A DNA stretch of 64,000 nt, from positions 1 through 64,000 of the forward strand of contig NZ_JADQTO010000026.1 of assembly GCF_015704865.1 (NCBI RefSeq), written 5' to 3'. The stretch comes from Actinoplanes aureus. Its GTDB lineage: Bacteria; Actinomycetota; Actinomycetes; Mycobacteriales; Micromonosporaceae. The notes under the pieces were generated by a model. That model searched no databases. It saw only the letters and a program-made list of their open reading frames with translations, and had not been told where the DNA came from. The position numbers were made by a program, and so were the translations under genes. Positions 7,358 to 16,039 of the stretch are shown in pieces. Every line of letters begins with the position of its first letter. Within the stretch, counting starts at the first letter, position 1.

Positions 7358-9376
7358 ATGCTCGCGGGACTCGACGACATCGACTGGGCGGCGTACGACG
7401 GGGCCTACGGGCCCGCCACGGAAGCGCCGGACATCCTGCGGGCCATCGCCGATCCCGATCCGGAGGTGGCCGGCGACGGCCGGTTCGACTTCCACTCCGC
7501 CATCTGGCATCAGGGCACGGTCTACCCGGTCACGGTGGCCGCGGTGCCGTTCCTGATCGAGCTGGCCACCACACCGGGCGTGCACCGGCGGGACATGCTG
7601 CTACACACGGTCGGCGTCCTCGGCGATCCCGGGCAGAGCTACGGCGACGACCTGCCCGCCGTGCGCGCCGCCCTCGCCGCGCACAGCGACACGCTGCTGC
7701 CGCAGCTCGCCGACCCGGACCCGGGGGTACGCGAGGCGGCGGCGTTCGCGCTCGCGCACAGTGGCCCGCAACGGCTGAGCCTCGTTCAGCCGGAGCCGGA
7801 CCCGCGGGTGCGCGCCTCCTTGCTGATGGCGGTCGCCCTGCACGACGGGGCCGGTGCGGTCGAGCTGCTGCGTGAAGCGGCCACGACCGAGCCGTTCCCG
7901 GTGCCGGTGGCCGCCGCGCTCGGGTACGCCCGGGCCGGGCTGCCCATCCCGCCGGAGGTGCTCGGGCACGTCGCCCGCGACCTCGGCGCCGACGAGGAGT
8001 GGCAGAGTCCGTGGTCCAGCGATCCGCTCGGCGAGATCCTGGCACTGGCCGGCAGCGCGACGGTGGACACGCTCACCGCGAGGCTGATCGCCGGCGGCGG
8101 TTCGCAGAGCCGGATCCGGCTGACCCATGCGCTGACGCGCCGTTTCATGGAACGGCGCGGCGCGCCGGTCGCCCTGCTCCCGCGCCTGCGCGAACTGCTG
8201 GCCGACCACGACGAGAAGGTCCGGGCGGCCGCGGTGGACACCGCGGCGCAGGCCGGCACCGCCGCCGCCGGGGTCGCCGGCGAACTGGCGCGGATCGCCG
8301 ACGCCGGTGACTGGGCAGAATCCGGCGGACCGGCGAACACCGCGCTGAGCACGCTGGTCCGGCTCGGTGATCCACGCTGGCGGCCGGTGCTGCTGGCGGC
8401 ATGGGAGTCCGGCTACGACCCGGACGCCGTCGGATTGCTCTTCGAACACCCGCCGGCGTTCGACCCGGAGATGCTGGCCGCGGTACGGCGCCGCCTGGCC
8501 GCACAGTCGGCCGCCGGGCTGACCGGCAACCCGGTGATCAGCCTGGTCAACGTGCTGCGCGGCTGGGGCGCGGCGGCCTCGGCGGCGGTCCCGGAGATCG
8601 TTGCCGCGCTGCCGGCCGCCCGGATGGCGGCCGTCGCCGCGCTCGGCCGGATCGGGCCGGGCGCCGCCTCCGCGGTCGACGCGCTGCGCGACGGGATGGG
8701 CGGCATCGAGACCGGGTACGCGCTCTGGCGGATCACCGGCGACCCCGGCCCGCTGGTAGCGGCCGCGCGGACGGCGCTCTCCCGAGGCCCGGCGGGCCGG
8801 TACGCCTGGGACCTGCGCATGCTCGCCGAGGCCGGTCCGGCGGCGGCACCCCTGGTTCCGCTGCTGCGCGCGGTGCTGACCGATACCGCGCCGGAGACCT
8901 ACCCCGACCGGGACGCCCGGATCGCCGCGGCCCGGGTCCTATGGCGGGCAACCGGCGAGGTGCCCGGCGTGCTGCCCACCGTCGACGCCGTGTTGCGTGC
9001 CGGCGGCGTCCCGGTGCGTACCGCGGCGACGCTGGCAGCCGACCTCGCGCCCGCCGGGACCGAGCTGCTCCCGGCGCTGCGGGAAGCACTGCGGAACCGG
9101 TGGGCCACGCTGGACGTGGCACGGGCGCTGTGGCGCTACGGGACCGATCCCGCCGAGCTGATCGATCCGCTGCTGGCCGCGGCCGCCGATCCGCACGGCG
9201 ACCAGGGCGCGATCGGGCTGCTGGTGGAAATGCGGGCGACGCCCGCGCTGCCCAGGCTGCGCGAGCTCGCCGAAGGCGACGAACGGGTGGTGCGGGCCGG
9301 CAGCTACCAGGACATCGTCTGGCTGGACGACCGGCTACGCCGGGACGCGCACGCCGCGGTGGTCGCGCTGAGCTGA
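7358..9376 (+). CDS. large HEAT-repeat protein
   Basis: A 672-residue soluble alpha-helical repeat protein. It has no signal peptide or membrane segment. Tandem units of about 30-45 residues recur throughout (for example LPQLADPDPGVREAAAFALA, LRELLADHDEKVRAAAVDTA, LREALRNRWATLDVARALW). HEAT repeats form curved scaffolds for protein binding; a partner cannot be inferred. A start segment like LDDIDWAAYDGAYGPA is seen in actinomycete HEAT proteins of unknown role. The CebR-type operator upstream suggests sugar-responsive control. The stop is followed by element A at 18 bases. Confidence 0.8.
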   Translation: MLAGLDDIDWAAYDGAYGPATEAPDILRAIADPDPEVAGDGRFDFHSAIWHQGTVYPVTVAAVPFLIELATTPGVHRRDMLLHTVGVLGDPGQSYGDDLPAVRAALAAHSDTLLPQLADPDPGVREAAAFALAHSGPQRLSLVQPEPDPRVRASLLMAVALHDGAGAVELLREAATTEPFPVPVAAALGYARAGLPIPPEVLGHVARDLGADEEWQSPWSSDPLGEILALAGSATVDTLTARLIAGGGSQSRIRLTHALTRRFMERRGAPVALLPRLRELLADHDEKVRAAAVDTAAQAGTAAAGVAGELARIADAGDWAESGGPANTALSTLVRLGDPRWRPVLLAAWESGYDPDAVGLLFEHPPAFDPEMLAAVRRRLAAQSAAGLTGNPVISLVNVLRGWGAAASAAVPEIVAALPAARMAAVAALGRIGPGAASAVDALRDGMGGIETGYALWRITGDPGPLVAAARTALSRGPAGRYAWDLRMLAEAGPAAAPLVPLLRAVLTDTAPETYPDRDARIAAARVLWRATGEVPGVLPTVDAVLRAGGVPVRTAATLAADLAPAGTELLPALREALRNRWATLDVARALWRYGTDPAELIDPLLAAAADPHGDQGAIGLLVEMRATPALPRLRELAEGDERVVRAGSYQDIVWLDDRLRRDAHAAVVALS

Positions 9377-9393
9377 GGGCTGTCCGCTATTTC

Positions 9394-9492
9394 GGGGTAC
9401 GCGTGACCGGCCGTCCCGCCAAAACGACCCGTCCCCGTCTCTCCAGCGCGCGCCGGGCTTCCCTCCGAGCCCCAACGCGACCGCCGGGAAAC
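9394..9492 (+). repeat. element A, copy 2
   Basis: It starts with GGGGTACGCGTGACCGG and ends with GCGACCGCCGGGAAAC. It begins 18 bases after the HEAT-repeat stop codon and runs in the gene's direction. Together with element B at 9528 and a partial element A end at about 9651-9667 it fills the gene-free stretch 9377-9730. Confidence 0.75.
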
Positions 9493-9527
9493 AGCATCAC
9501 CCAACGGTTACGGCGGCCACGCTAGAC

Positions 9528-9628
9528 AGCTTCCGTGAAGCGGTGATCTTGCTTGGCCCACGCTCAATGCTGTCTCAACGGCCGCCAGACAGCACCCACG
9601 TTGGGCCGGACAAGACCCTGACCACGAC
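9528..9628 (+). repeat. element B, copy 1
   Basis: Begins AGCTTCCGTGAAGCGGTGAT and ends GACCCTGACCAC. Compared with copies at 18001 and 44517 it lacks about 15 bases near its left end (the GTCAGGGTCCCC part), so its outer stem is broken. The inner hairpin CTGTCT/AGACAG around CGGCCGCC is intact. Confidence 0.7.
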
Positions 9629-9633
9629 CGCAC

Positions 9634-9667
9634 GCGGGCTGATCCCGGCGCCGTCTCCCGGCGGTCG
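9634..9667 (-). repeat. 34-bp direct repeat flanking the DUF6082 remnant (left)
   Basis: GCGGGCTGATCCCGGC followed by a CCGT(C/T)TCCCGGCGGTCG segment recurs at 10325-10358 with only two differences. The right copy is the end of element A copy 3, so this left copy looks like a truncated element A end. The pair brackets the broken gene. Confidence 0.6.
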
Positions 9668-9730
9668 ACAACGGGCGCCCCGTGCTGCCGCGCAGGCCGG
9701 CTGTCCGCAGACGGATGCGCTGCGTCGACG

Positions 9731-10284
9731 TCAACGTCGGCGGCGGGCGGCAGCCGAGCCGAACAGCAGAATCCCCGCAATGACAGCAGCCGCTGCGCCA
9801 TGCGACCGTTTCGCCTGTTCCGGCGGTTTCCGGATATCGGCACTCACTGCGGGTTCAACCGGCGGCCCTGACGCCACAGCCTTGCGGTGCTCCTCATCGA
9901 CGATCCGCGCGAACCGTGCGTCGTGGGAGTTACCTCGTCGGCGACCATGTTCAACAGCTCCCACTGGAACCCGCGGACGGCTTGGAAGTGCTGCTGATTG
10001 ACCGCTCGTGCCTGGTAGGCAATCGATACGGCGACGGCGGTGAACGCGAGTGCGGAGAACACGGCGGCTGCGGCACCGTAGGCCTGGCCGATGTCGCTCA
10101 TGTGCTGCCAGTCGAGGTTTACGGCTTCACCGGCGGCGGCGAGGACGAGCGGGGACAGTGCTACGGCGATGACAACCACTATTGCGGCGAGCGTGATGGT
10201 GGCGGTCCGGTGACGGCGAATGATTCCATCGTGCTCCCCTTTCGTGGGTCGATGCTCGCGCTGGAAACGAGGATTGGTCCCCAT
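9731..10284 (-). pseudogene. frameshifted DUF6082-like membrane protein gene
   Basis: The upstream part encodes a membrane segment (TLAAIVVVIAVALSPLVL) and then DWQHMSDIGQAYGAAAAVFS and SIAYQARAVNQQHFQAVRGF, which match the DUF6082 family. After ELLNMVADE the frame turns into low-quality sequence, while a second frame takes over with DARFARIVDEEHRKAVAS and a C-terminal hydrophobic segment plus RRRR, ending at 9731. A frameshift near 9925-9960 is the simplest reading. The only ribosome site (AGGGGAG) precedes an ATG in a third frame, so the start is damaged too. Base composition is lower in G+C than in neighbours, and direct repeats flank it. Confidence 0.5.
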
Positions 10285-10343
10285 TGAGGCCGCGGCCCGG
10301 GACGGGCCGGCTTCGGCGCACCGCGCGGGCTGATCCCGGCACC

Positions 10344-10444
10344 GTTTCCCGGCGGTCGCGCTGGGGCCGCGAGCGGCGGCCGAGATCGCGCGGGTAGTCC
10401 GGGGACGGGCCGGCTTCGGCGGGACGGCCGGTCACGCGTACCCC
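10344..10444 (-). repeat. element A, copy 3
   Basis: Minus-strand copy: GGGGTACGCGTGACCGGCC at 10444 downwards, ending GCGACCGCCGGGAAAC at 10344. It begins 8 bases after the stop of the alpha/beta hydrolase gene and runs in that gene's direction. Confidence 0.8.
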
Positions 10445-10452
10445 AAAGGGGT

Positions 10453-11979
10453 TCAAGCTGCGGGGAACGGAGCGCGATCCTGCGTGCAGCGCGTGCCCAC
10501 CGCGGGCAGTTCGCCGTTGATCAGGTAGCGGGTGTACCAGTCGTCGACGCAGCTGCTGAAGTCGCTGGTGTGGCCGAAGCCGTCGAGGGTGAGCAGCCGG
10601 GCGTTGCCGAGCTGCTGGGTCATCCGGACGGCGAACGTGTAGCGGGTGGCCGGGTCGTAGGTGGGGTTGACCACCAGGATCGTCTGTGCGGTGCGGCGGT
10701 CCCACGGGCCGGCGTAGCGTTCGCCGATCAGCGGCCAGTTCGCGCAGCCGGCCTCACTGAACGCCTCGGCCCGGCCGAAGGTCGGGTGCACGGCCTCGAA
10801 CGCCGCGGCGAAACCGGGGTACAGCGCGGGGTGGCGCGGCAGCGGGGCGTCGGCGCAGTTGACCGCGAACAGGGCGTCGCGGGAGGTGTACGAGTAGGCG
10901 TCGGGCAGCCAGCCGCGCACCGGCGGGGCCTTCGGCAGCGGTTTCGCCGGCGGCAGGCGGATCGTCAGCGGATCGCCGAAGATCTCGTCGTGCACCAGCT
11001 GGAGGGTCCGCGCCGCCTCCGGAAAGCTGGCCACGTCGTAGAGCGTCGAGCCGGCGAACCCGACCAGGTCGTCGAGGGTGACCGTGCCGAAGCCGGGCAG
11101 CGTGACCGGGCCCTGCCGGAGCCGATCGCGCAGCTGGTCGAACTTGGCGCGGGCGTTGCCGGCGAAGGCGCAGTTCACCCCGGCCCGGTCGCATTCGGCC
11201 AGGAAGCCGCGCAGGGCGATCTCGAAGCCGCCGGCCCGGGCGAACTTGTTGGCCAGCCGCGCGTCCGTCCGCTGCTCGGGGTCGACGTTGCCGTCCAGGA
11301 TCAGCGCGCGCACCGCCCCGGGGAACAGGTTGGCGTAGGTCGCACCGATCAGCGTGCCGTACGAGTACCCGACGTAGGTGAGCCGGTCGTCGCCCACCGC
11401 CTGGCGCAGCAGGTCCAGGTCCTTCGCCACGTTCAGCGTGCTCATGTGGGTGAGCAGCGGCCCGGCGTTGCGCTTGCAGCCCTCGGTGTACTCATAGGTC
11501 GCCCGTAGCGTCTCGTCGATCTGCCCGGCGGTCACCGGCACACCGGTCATCCGCGCGATCAGCGCCGCCGCCTCGGCGTCGGTGGCGAAGCACTGGATCG
11601 GGTCGCTGGCGCCGACGCCGCGCGGGTCGAAGCCGACCACGTCGAAGCGGGCCAGCACCTCCGGCCGCAGCCGTGCCACCGCCCTCTTGACCTGCTCACG
11701 GCCGCTGCCGCCGGGGCCGCCCGGGTTGATGAAGACGGTGCCGATCCGGCTCTCCGGGTCGCTCGCCGGGCGCCGGGCCAGCGCGATCGTCGTGGTCGTG
11801 CCGCCGGGCCGGTCGTGGTCGAGCGGCACCTCGTAGCCGGCACAGTCCAATCCGGCCAGAGTCTGCTCCGCGCACGGCGCCCAGGCGACCGGCGGTGCCG
11901 CGGCCGCCGCGGCCGGCACCGCGAGCACGGCGGACAGGACGGAGAGCACGACCGCCGCCCGAGCCAACATGAGCCGCAT
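10453..11979 (-). CDS. secreted tripeptidyl aminopeptidase-type alpha/beta hydrolase (S33)
   Basis: A 508-residue exported serine hydrolase. Residues 1-28 form a Sec signal peptide (VVLSVLSAVLAVPAAAAAAP). VFINPGGPGGSG forms the oxyanion region, GYSYG carries the nucleophile Ser (about residue 206), and FGHTSD near the end carries the catalytic His; the C-terminal TAP-like domain is present. Streptomycete relatives remove tripeptides from the N-termini of proteins and peptides outside the cell. The length is normal for the family. It is single, ends next to element A, and follows the DUF574 methyltransferase gene on the same strand. Confidence 0.85.
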   Translation of the reverse strand: MRLMLARAAVVLSVLSAVLAVPAAAAAAPPVAWAPCAEQTLAGLDCAGYEVPLDHDRPGGTTTTIALARRPASDPESRIGTVFINPGGPGGSGREQVKRAVARLRPEVLARFDVVGFDPRGVGASDPIQCFATDAEAAALIARMTGVPVTAGQIDETLRATYEYTEGCKRNAGPLLTHMSTLNVAKDLDLLRQAVGDDRLTYVGYSYGTLIGATYANLFPGAVRALILDGNVDPEQRTDARLANKFARAGGFEIALRGFLAECDRAGVNCAFAGNARAKFDQLRDRLRQGPVTLPGFGTVTLDDLVGFAGSTLYDVASFPEAARTLQLVHDEIFGDPLTIRLPPAKPLPKAPPVRGWLPDAYSYTSRDALFAVNCADAPLPRHPALYPGFAAAFEAVHPTFGRAEAFSEAGCANWPLIGERYAGPWDRRTAQTILVVNPTYDPATRYTFAVRMTQQLGNARLLTLDGFGHTSDFSSCVDDWYTRYLINGELPAVGTRCTQDRAPFPAA

Positions 11980-12014
11980 ACTCTCACGTATTCACATAGA
12001 TCGGTGCCGCTGTC

Positions 12015-12794
12015 TCAGTTCTTGATGCCGACTCCGGCGTACGCGCCGACCCGCTCGGGATGCCCGTCGGCCTCGTCACCCGGGTCCGGCCGCCACCGCG
12101 GAATGAACACCAGCCCCGGCTCCACCAGGTCGAACCCGTCGAAGTACGCGGTGATCTCCGCCCCGGTACGCAGCACGATCTCGGTGGCCGTACGCCCCGA
12201 CAGCTTCTGCGCCTCGATCACCTCGGGCGGCTGACCGTCCGCCGTGGCGTGCGAGATCAGCAGGTAGCTGCCGGTGGTGACCGCGTCCCGCAGCGCCGCG
12301 ACCACACTCGCCGGGCCGTCGGCGTCCGGCACGAAGTGCAGCACCCCGGCCAGCAGCACGGCGACCGGCTCGTCGAAGTCGATCAGGCCGAGTTCCTCGC
12401 TCTCGGTGAGCAGCCGGTCCACGTCACGTACGTCGGCGCAGATCACCCCGGTGCGCTCCACACCGGCCAGGATGTCCCGGCTGTGCTCGACGGCCACCGG
12501 GTCGATGTCGACGTAGACGACGCTCGCACCCGGCGCCGCCTCCCGGACGATCTCGTGCACGTTGCCGGCGGTCGGGATGCCCGAGCCGATGTCCAGGAAC
12601 TGCCGGATCCCCTGGCCGGCCAGGTACCGCACCGCCCGGCGCAGGAAAAGGCGGTTGGAGCGCATCGTCTCGGCGATGTTCGGCGTCATGGCGGCGATCT
12701 GCTCGGCGAGGGCGCGGTCCACGGCGAAGTTGTGCGTGCCGCCGAGGAAGTAGTCGTACACCCGGGCGGCGCTGGGCTGATTCACGTCGATCAC
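12015..12794 (-). CDS. DUF574-type SAM-dependent methyltransferase
   Basis: A 259-residue protein of the DUF574 (Methyltransf_19) family, expanded in actinomycetes. ARVYDYFLGGTHNFAVDR near the N-terminus and QFLDIGSGIPTAGNVHE (SAM-binding loop) are diagnostic, with VVYVDIDPVAV as the acidic ribose-binding strand. Substrates are not known for most members. The GTG at 12794 is chosen because AGAGGG lies upstream and the family motif begins a few residues in. A second member is at 31777-32568. Confidence 0.85.
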   Translation of the reverse strand: MIDVNQPSAARVYDYFLGGTHNFAVDRALAEQIAAMTPNIAETMRSNRLFLRRAVRYLAGQGIRQFLDIGSGIPTAGNVHEIVREAAPGASVVYVDIDPVAVEHSRDILAGVERTGVICADVRDVDRLLTESEELGLIDFDEPVAVLLAGVLHFVPDADGPASVVAALRDAVTTGSYLLISHATADGQPPEVIEAQKLSGRTATEIVLRTGAEITAYFDGFDLVEPGLVFIPRWRPDPGDEADGHPERVGAYAGVGIKN

Positions 12795-12880
12795 GGCGCA
12801 CCCTCTACAGTCTCCGGTTCCAAGAACCACAACTGTCTATCGGTCCGGGCGCCGGAAGGCAACCGGGCCCGGTTACGCGC

Positions 12881-13015
12881 CGGGCCGGCCCGGACGAGTA
12901 CCAGGTCCGCGACTGGCGGGCCCGATATGCCCACATCACCTTGGCCATGGCCGCCTACGCCTGGCTCCAACGTCGTCTACAGGCCTTGCCTGTCGACATC
13001 GCCCTCACCAGTTGA
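12881..13015 (+). mobile_element. C-terminal remnant of an IS701-type transposase
   Basis: The plus-strand frame RAGPDEYQVRDWRARYAHIT followed by LAMAAYAWLQRR resembles the C-terminal YQVR..W.AWYRHITL..LA.A.L segment of IS701-family transposases and ends in a stop at 13013-13015. No upstream transposase part or terminal inverted repeat is visible. It overlaps the last 13 codons of the histidine kinase gene on the other strand, so an insertion probably rewrote that gene's tail. Confidence 0.5.
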
Positions 13016-15340
13016 CAAAGAAGCCATTTGCAGGCCCCGACTGCCGGCTTGGTGGAGGCGGGTGCGGATGTGGTCGAGGAGCTCCTTGCTGGTGAAGGGT
13101 TTCTCGACGATGGTTACGCCCTCGGGGAGGGTGCCGTTCTCGGCGAGGACGGGTTCGGCGTAGCCGGACATATAGAGCACCGGGATGCCGGGCCGGAGCG
13201 CTTCGACGCGGGCGGCTACCTGGTTGCCGGTCATCTTCGGCATGATCACGTCGGTGAGCAGCAGATCGATGGGACCGGGGTGGGTTTGGGCGAGGTGGAT
13301 GGCTTGTTCGCCGCCGCTGGCGGTGAGCACGTGATAGCCAGCGCGGCTGAGGACGCGGTCGGTGATGACTCGCAGGGCACGCTCGTCTTCGACCATCAGG
13401 ATGGTCTCGTGCGGCGGTCTGCCGCTGAACTGTTCGAGGGGTTTGTCGGTGTCGGGTGTTGGGGTGTCCGCGGGGGTGTCGACGGCGGGGAGGGTGACGG
13501 TGACGGTGGTGCCGATGCCGTTTTCGGAGTAGAGGTTTACGTCGCCGCCGGCTGCGGCGACGATGCCGTGGACGGTGGCGAGTCCGAGGCCGGTGCCGGA
13601 GCCTTTGGGTTTGGTGGTGTAGAAGGGTTCGAAGGCGCGTTCGATGACTTCGGGTGGCATGCCGCCGCCGGTGTCGCTGACGCGTACGCGTACATAGCGT
13701 CCGGCCTGCAGGGGTGAGCCGTCGCTGATGTCGTGTTCGCCGAGTTCGGCGTTGTTGGTTTCGATGAAGAGCGTGCCGCCGCCCGGCATGGCGTCACGGG
13801 CGTTGACCACGAGGTTGAGCAGGATCTGCTCGAGTTGGCCGACGTCGGCGTTAGTAGGCCACAGCTGCGGGTCCAGGTTGGTGATCAGGTGGATGTGTTC
13901 GCCGATGGTGCGGCGCAGCATGGGTTCGATGTCGCCGATGACGTGGTTGAGGTCGAGGATCTCGGCCTGGGTGATGTCGCGGCGGCCGAAGGCGAGTAGC
14001 TGTTTGGTCAGCCGGGTGGCGCGTTCGGCGGCGCGGCTGATCTGGCCGATGTCTTTACGCGCGTCGGCCAGGTCCTGCGGGTCTGGTACCGGTGAGTCGA
14101 GGGTATCGGAGATCATTTCTGCGTAGTTGCTGATCACCGCCAGGATGTTGTTGAAGTCGTGAGCGACGCCACCGGCGAGCTGGCCGAGGCTTTCCAGCCG
14201 GCGGGCGTTCAGCTGCTGTTCTTCCCGCTCATGGGCTTGGAGGATCTGCTGTTCCTGTTGTTGCAGGGCGGCCAGCATGGCGTTGATGGTTCTGCCGAGC
14301 GCGGCGATGTGGCCCCCGCCGACGGCGGGCACGCGCAGGCTCAGGTCACCGGAGTTCATGATCCTCTCGGTGGTGTGCCGTAGTGGGCCGATCTGTACCT
14401 GGACGCTGCCGCGCACCAGCAGGATCATCAGCACGACGATTACGATGGTGAATCCCGCAGCGGCCAGCAACACCATGCGCAGGGTGGTGGAGGCCATCTC
14501 GCGCATGGGCCGGTCCCGGACGGCGTGCAGGCTGACGACCTGCCCGTCGACGCCGGTGATGGCGGCGTAAGCGGTCATGGCGTGTTCGGAGAGGTCGGTG
14601 TTGACCGTTATCGGGCCGAGCAGGGTGGGGAGTTCTCCGTGGGCTACCTGGGCCCGTCCGGCGCCCGAATCCAGAGACACCCGGGCGTCGGCTGCCTCGG
14701 ACAGTATGGTGAGCAGGGCGGCGTCGACCGGTTTCAGCATGATCAAGCCGCCGTTGCTGCTGCCTTTGCCGTTGGTGTGGTAGGCGGGGAACCCGCAGTA
14801 CAGGTGCGGTGCCCGGGCGATGGCGACCAGTCCGCACGCCGGTGTCCCCGCGGCGGCGTCGGGTTGCCACATGCGTTGCAGGACCGGTGCGTCGGGGAAC
14901 TGGCCGGGCAGGCGCTGGTAAACGCCGTTGACGACCAGGCCGCCGCCGCGGATCTGCCCGGCCCGGTTCACCGCGATCAGCCCGGCGAAGTGGTAGGCAC
15001 CGCCGATCAGATGGGGCGGGAAGTTCGTCAGCGCTATGTCGGGGTCTCCGGTGCGGATGACGTCGACGGCGCCGGTCCATACCGAGTTGGTGATCCCGAA
15101 GTCGATCAGCCGTTGTGCCTGGGCGTTCAACGCCGCCTGCAACCCGGTTGCCTGCCGGACGGCGTCACGGTGTTCGACCTTGTCGAAGTTACTGCTGGTC
15201 AGTGACCACAGGGGCAGGAACATCGCCATCGCGGCCACGAGCACACTGACGCCGATTAGCAGATGCCGGCGCATCTTCTTGTTGCGCAATAGTCCCATCG
15301 GCCCCGCTAAGCCGGCCTGGCTCACCGTGTCAACCATCAT
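12977..15340 (-). CDS. CHASE4-type hybrid sensor histidine kinase
   Basis: A 787-residue membrane sensor. Order of parts: membrane helix at about 25-47, outside CHASE4-like domain (RLIDFGITNSVWTGAVDVI), second helix at about 290-312, HAMP-type linker, coiled coil rich in Gln (LQQQEQQILQAHEREEQQ), HisKA with the phospho-accepting His at about 394 (GGVAHDFNNIL), HATPase (NLVVNARDAMPGGG, GSGTGLGLATV) and a receiver domain with the phospho-Asp at about 697 (LLLTDVIMPK). This is a complete hybrid kinase, so a partner with Hpt or an unlinked regulator is needed. GAGAGG precedes the ATG. Its last residues lie in transposase-derived DNA. Confidence 0.85.
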   Translation of the reverse strand: MMVDTVSQAGLAGPMGLLRNKKMRRHLLIGVSVLVAAMAMFLPLWSLTSSNFDKVEHRDAVRQATGLQAALNAQAQRLIDFGITNSVWTGAVDVIRTGDPDIALTNFPPHLIGGAYHFAGLIAVNRAGQIRGGGLVVNGVYQRLPGQFPDAPVLQRMWQPDAAAGTPACGLVAIARAPHLYCGFPAYHTNGKGSSNGGLIMLKPVDAALLTILSEAADARVSLDSGAGRAQVAHGELPTLLGPITVNTDLSEHAMTAYAAITGVDGQVVSLHAVRDRPMREMASTTLRMVLLAAAGFTIVIVVLMILLVRGSVQVQIGPLRHTTERIMNSGDLSLRVPAVGGGHIAALGRTINAMLAALQQQEQQILQAHEREEQQLNARRLESLGQLAGGVAHDFNNILAVISNYAEMISDTLDSPVPDPQDLADARKDIGQISRAAERATRLTKQLLAFGRRDITQAEILDLNHVIGDIEPMLRRTIGEHIHLITNLDPQLWPTNADVGQLEQILLNLVVNARDAMPGGGTLFIETNNAELGEHDISDGSPLQAGRYVRVRVSDTGGGMPPEVIERAFEPFYTTKPKGSGTGLGLATVHGIVAAAGGDVNLYSENGIGTTVTVTLPAVDTPADTPTPDTDKPLEQFSGRPPHETILMVEDERALRVITDRVLSRAGYHVLTASGGEQAIHLAQTHPGPIDLLLTDVIMPKMTGNQVAARVEALRPGIPVLYMSGYAEPVLAENGTLPEGVTIVEKPFTSKELLDHIRTRLHQAGSRGLQMASLSTGEGDVDRQGL

Positions 15341-15388
15341 GAGACAACCTCTCAGTGCCCCGGTGCGGCATGCGGTGCCGGATCCTGA

Positions 15389-15726
15389 TCAGCCGGGTCC
15401 GCAGTGCCTCCGGCCGCTGCCGCTGTCACGGGCCCAACCGGCCCCGGCCAGCGGCGATTGGCTGCTAGGCACGGGCCGGCCGCAACGCAGCGCCGCGCAA
15501 TCGGCCTCGGTCAGGGCCGCGGCCGCCAGGCACGGATCACCGGTGGCTGATCCGCTCGCGAGCAGAGAGCCGATCGGCGACCGCCGCTGTCCGGTGCGCA
15601 TTTCCACCAACGGAAACCCGCCAGGCGTCCTCACTGATATCGACATCCAGCACCGCCGCCAACGCCGGAGCAGCCATCTGACGCCCCACATAGGCGACAC
15701 GCGCCGGCAACGGCAAACCCCCATCT
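15389..15726 (-). pseudogene. possible degraded coding region
   Basis: The gene-free interval 15341-16039 holds a coding-like minus-strand stretch that needs one frame change: LPLPARVAYVGRQMAAPALA and AVLDVDISEDAWRVSVGGN read in one frame to a stop at 15537, then LAAAALTEADCAALRCG reads in another. No family is recognised. From 15727 to 16039 I see no gene, only a CCGGGTG/CACCCGG hairpin at 15968-15988 upstream of the LamG-like gene. Confidence 0.25.
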
Positions 15727-16039
15727 AAGCGCGATTCACGCTACCCGATCGGCAGCATCGTGCGCCGCTGAACAATGAATCCCCGCGAGATTTTCGCAGG
15801 CTGAGCCGCAACCTTCTTGTTGGACGACGGCGAGCGAACTGGGTTCGTCAATAAAGGGCTCTGGCGCTGAGCGTGACCACCACACCGTGACCACACCCGC
15901 CTGACCGCGGACGCATTTCGTGCGTGGCTACCCACTCAGGTGAAGTGCCGTTGCAGTATTAACCCGGCCGGGTGCAACTGCCACCCGGGCGCGTCTTCAC
16001 CCTGGTCAGAGTCGGCCACCTCGGCTGAGGTTGGTCGTC

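Noticed and set aside
9543..10001. Plus-strand open frame over the DUF6082-like remnant
   Set aside because: It begins inside element B and has no conserved motif; the minus strand carries recognisable membrane and family sequence.
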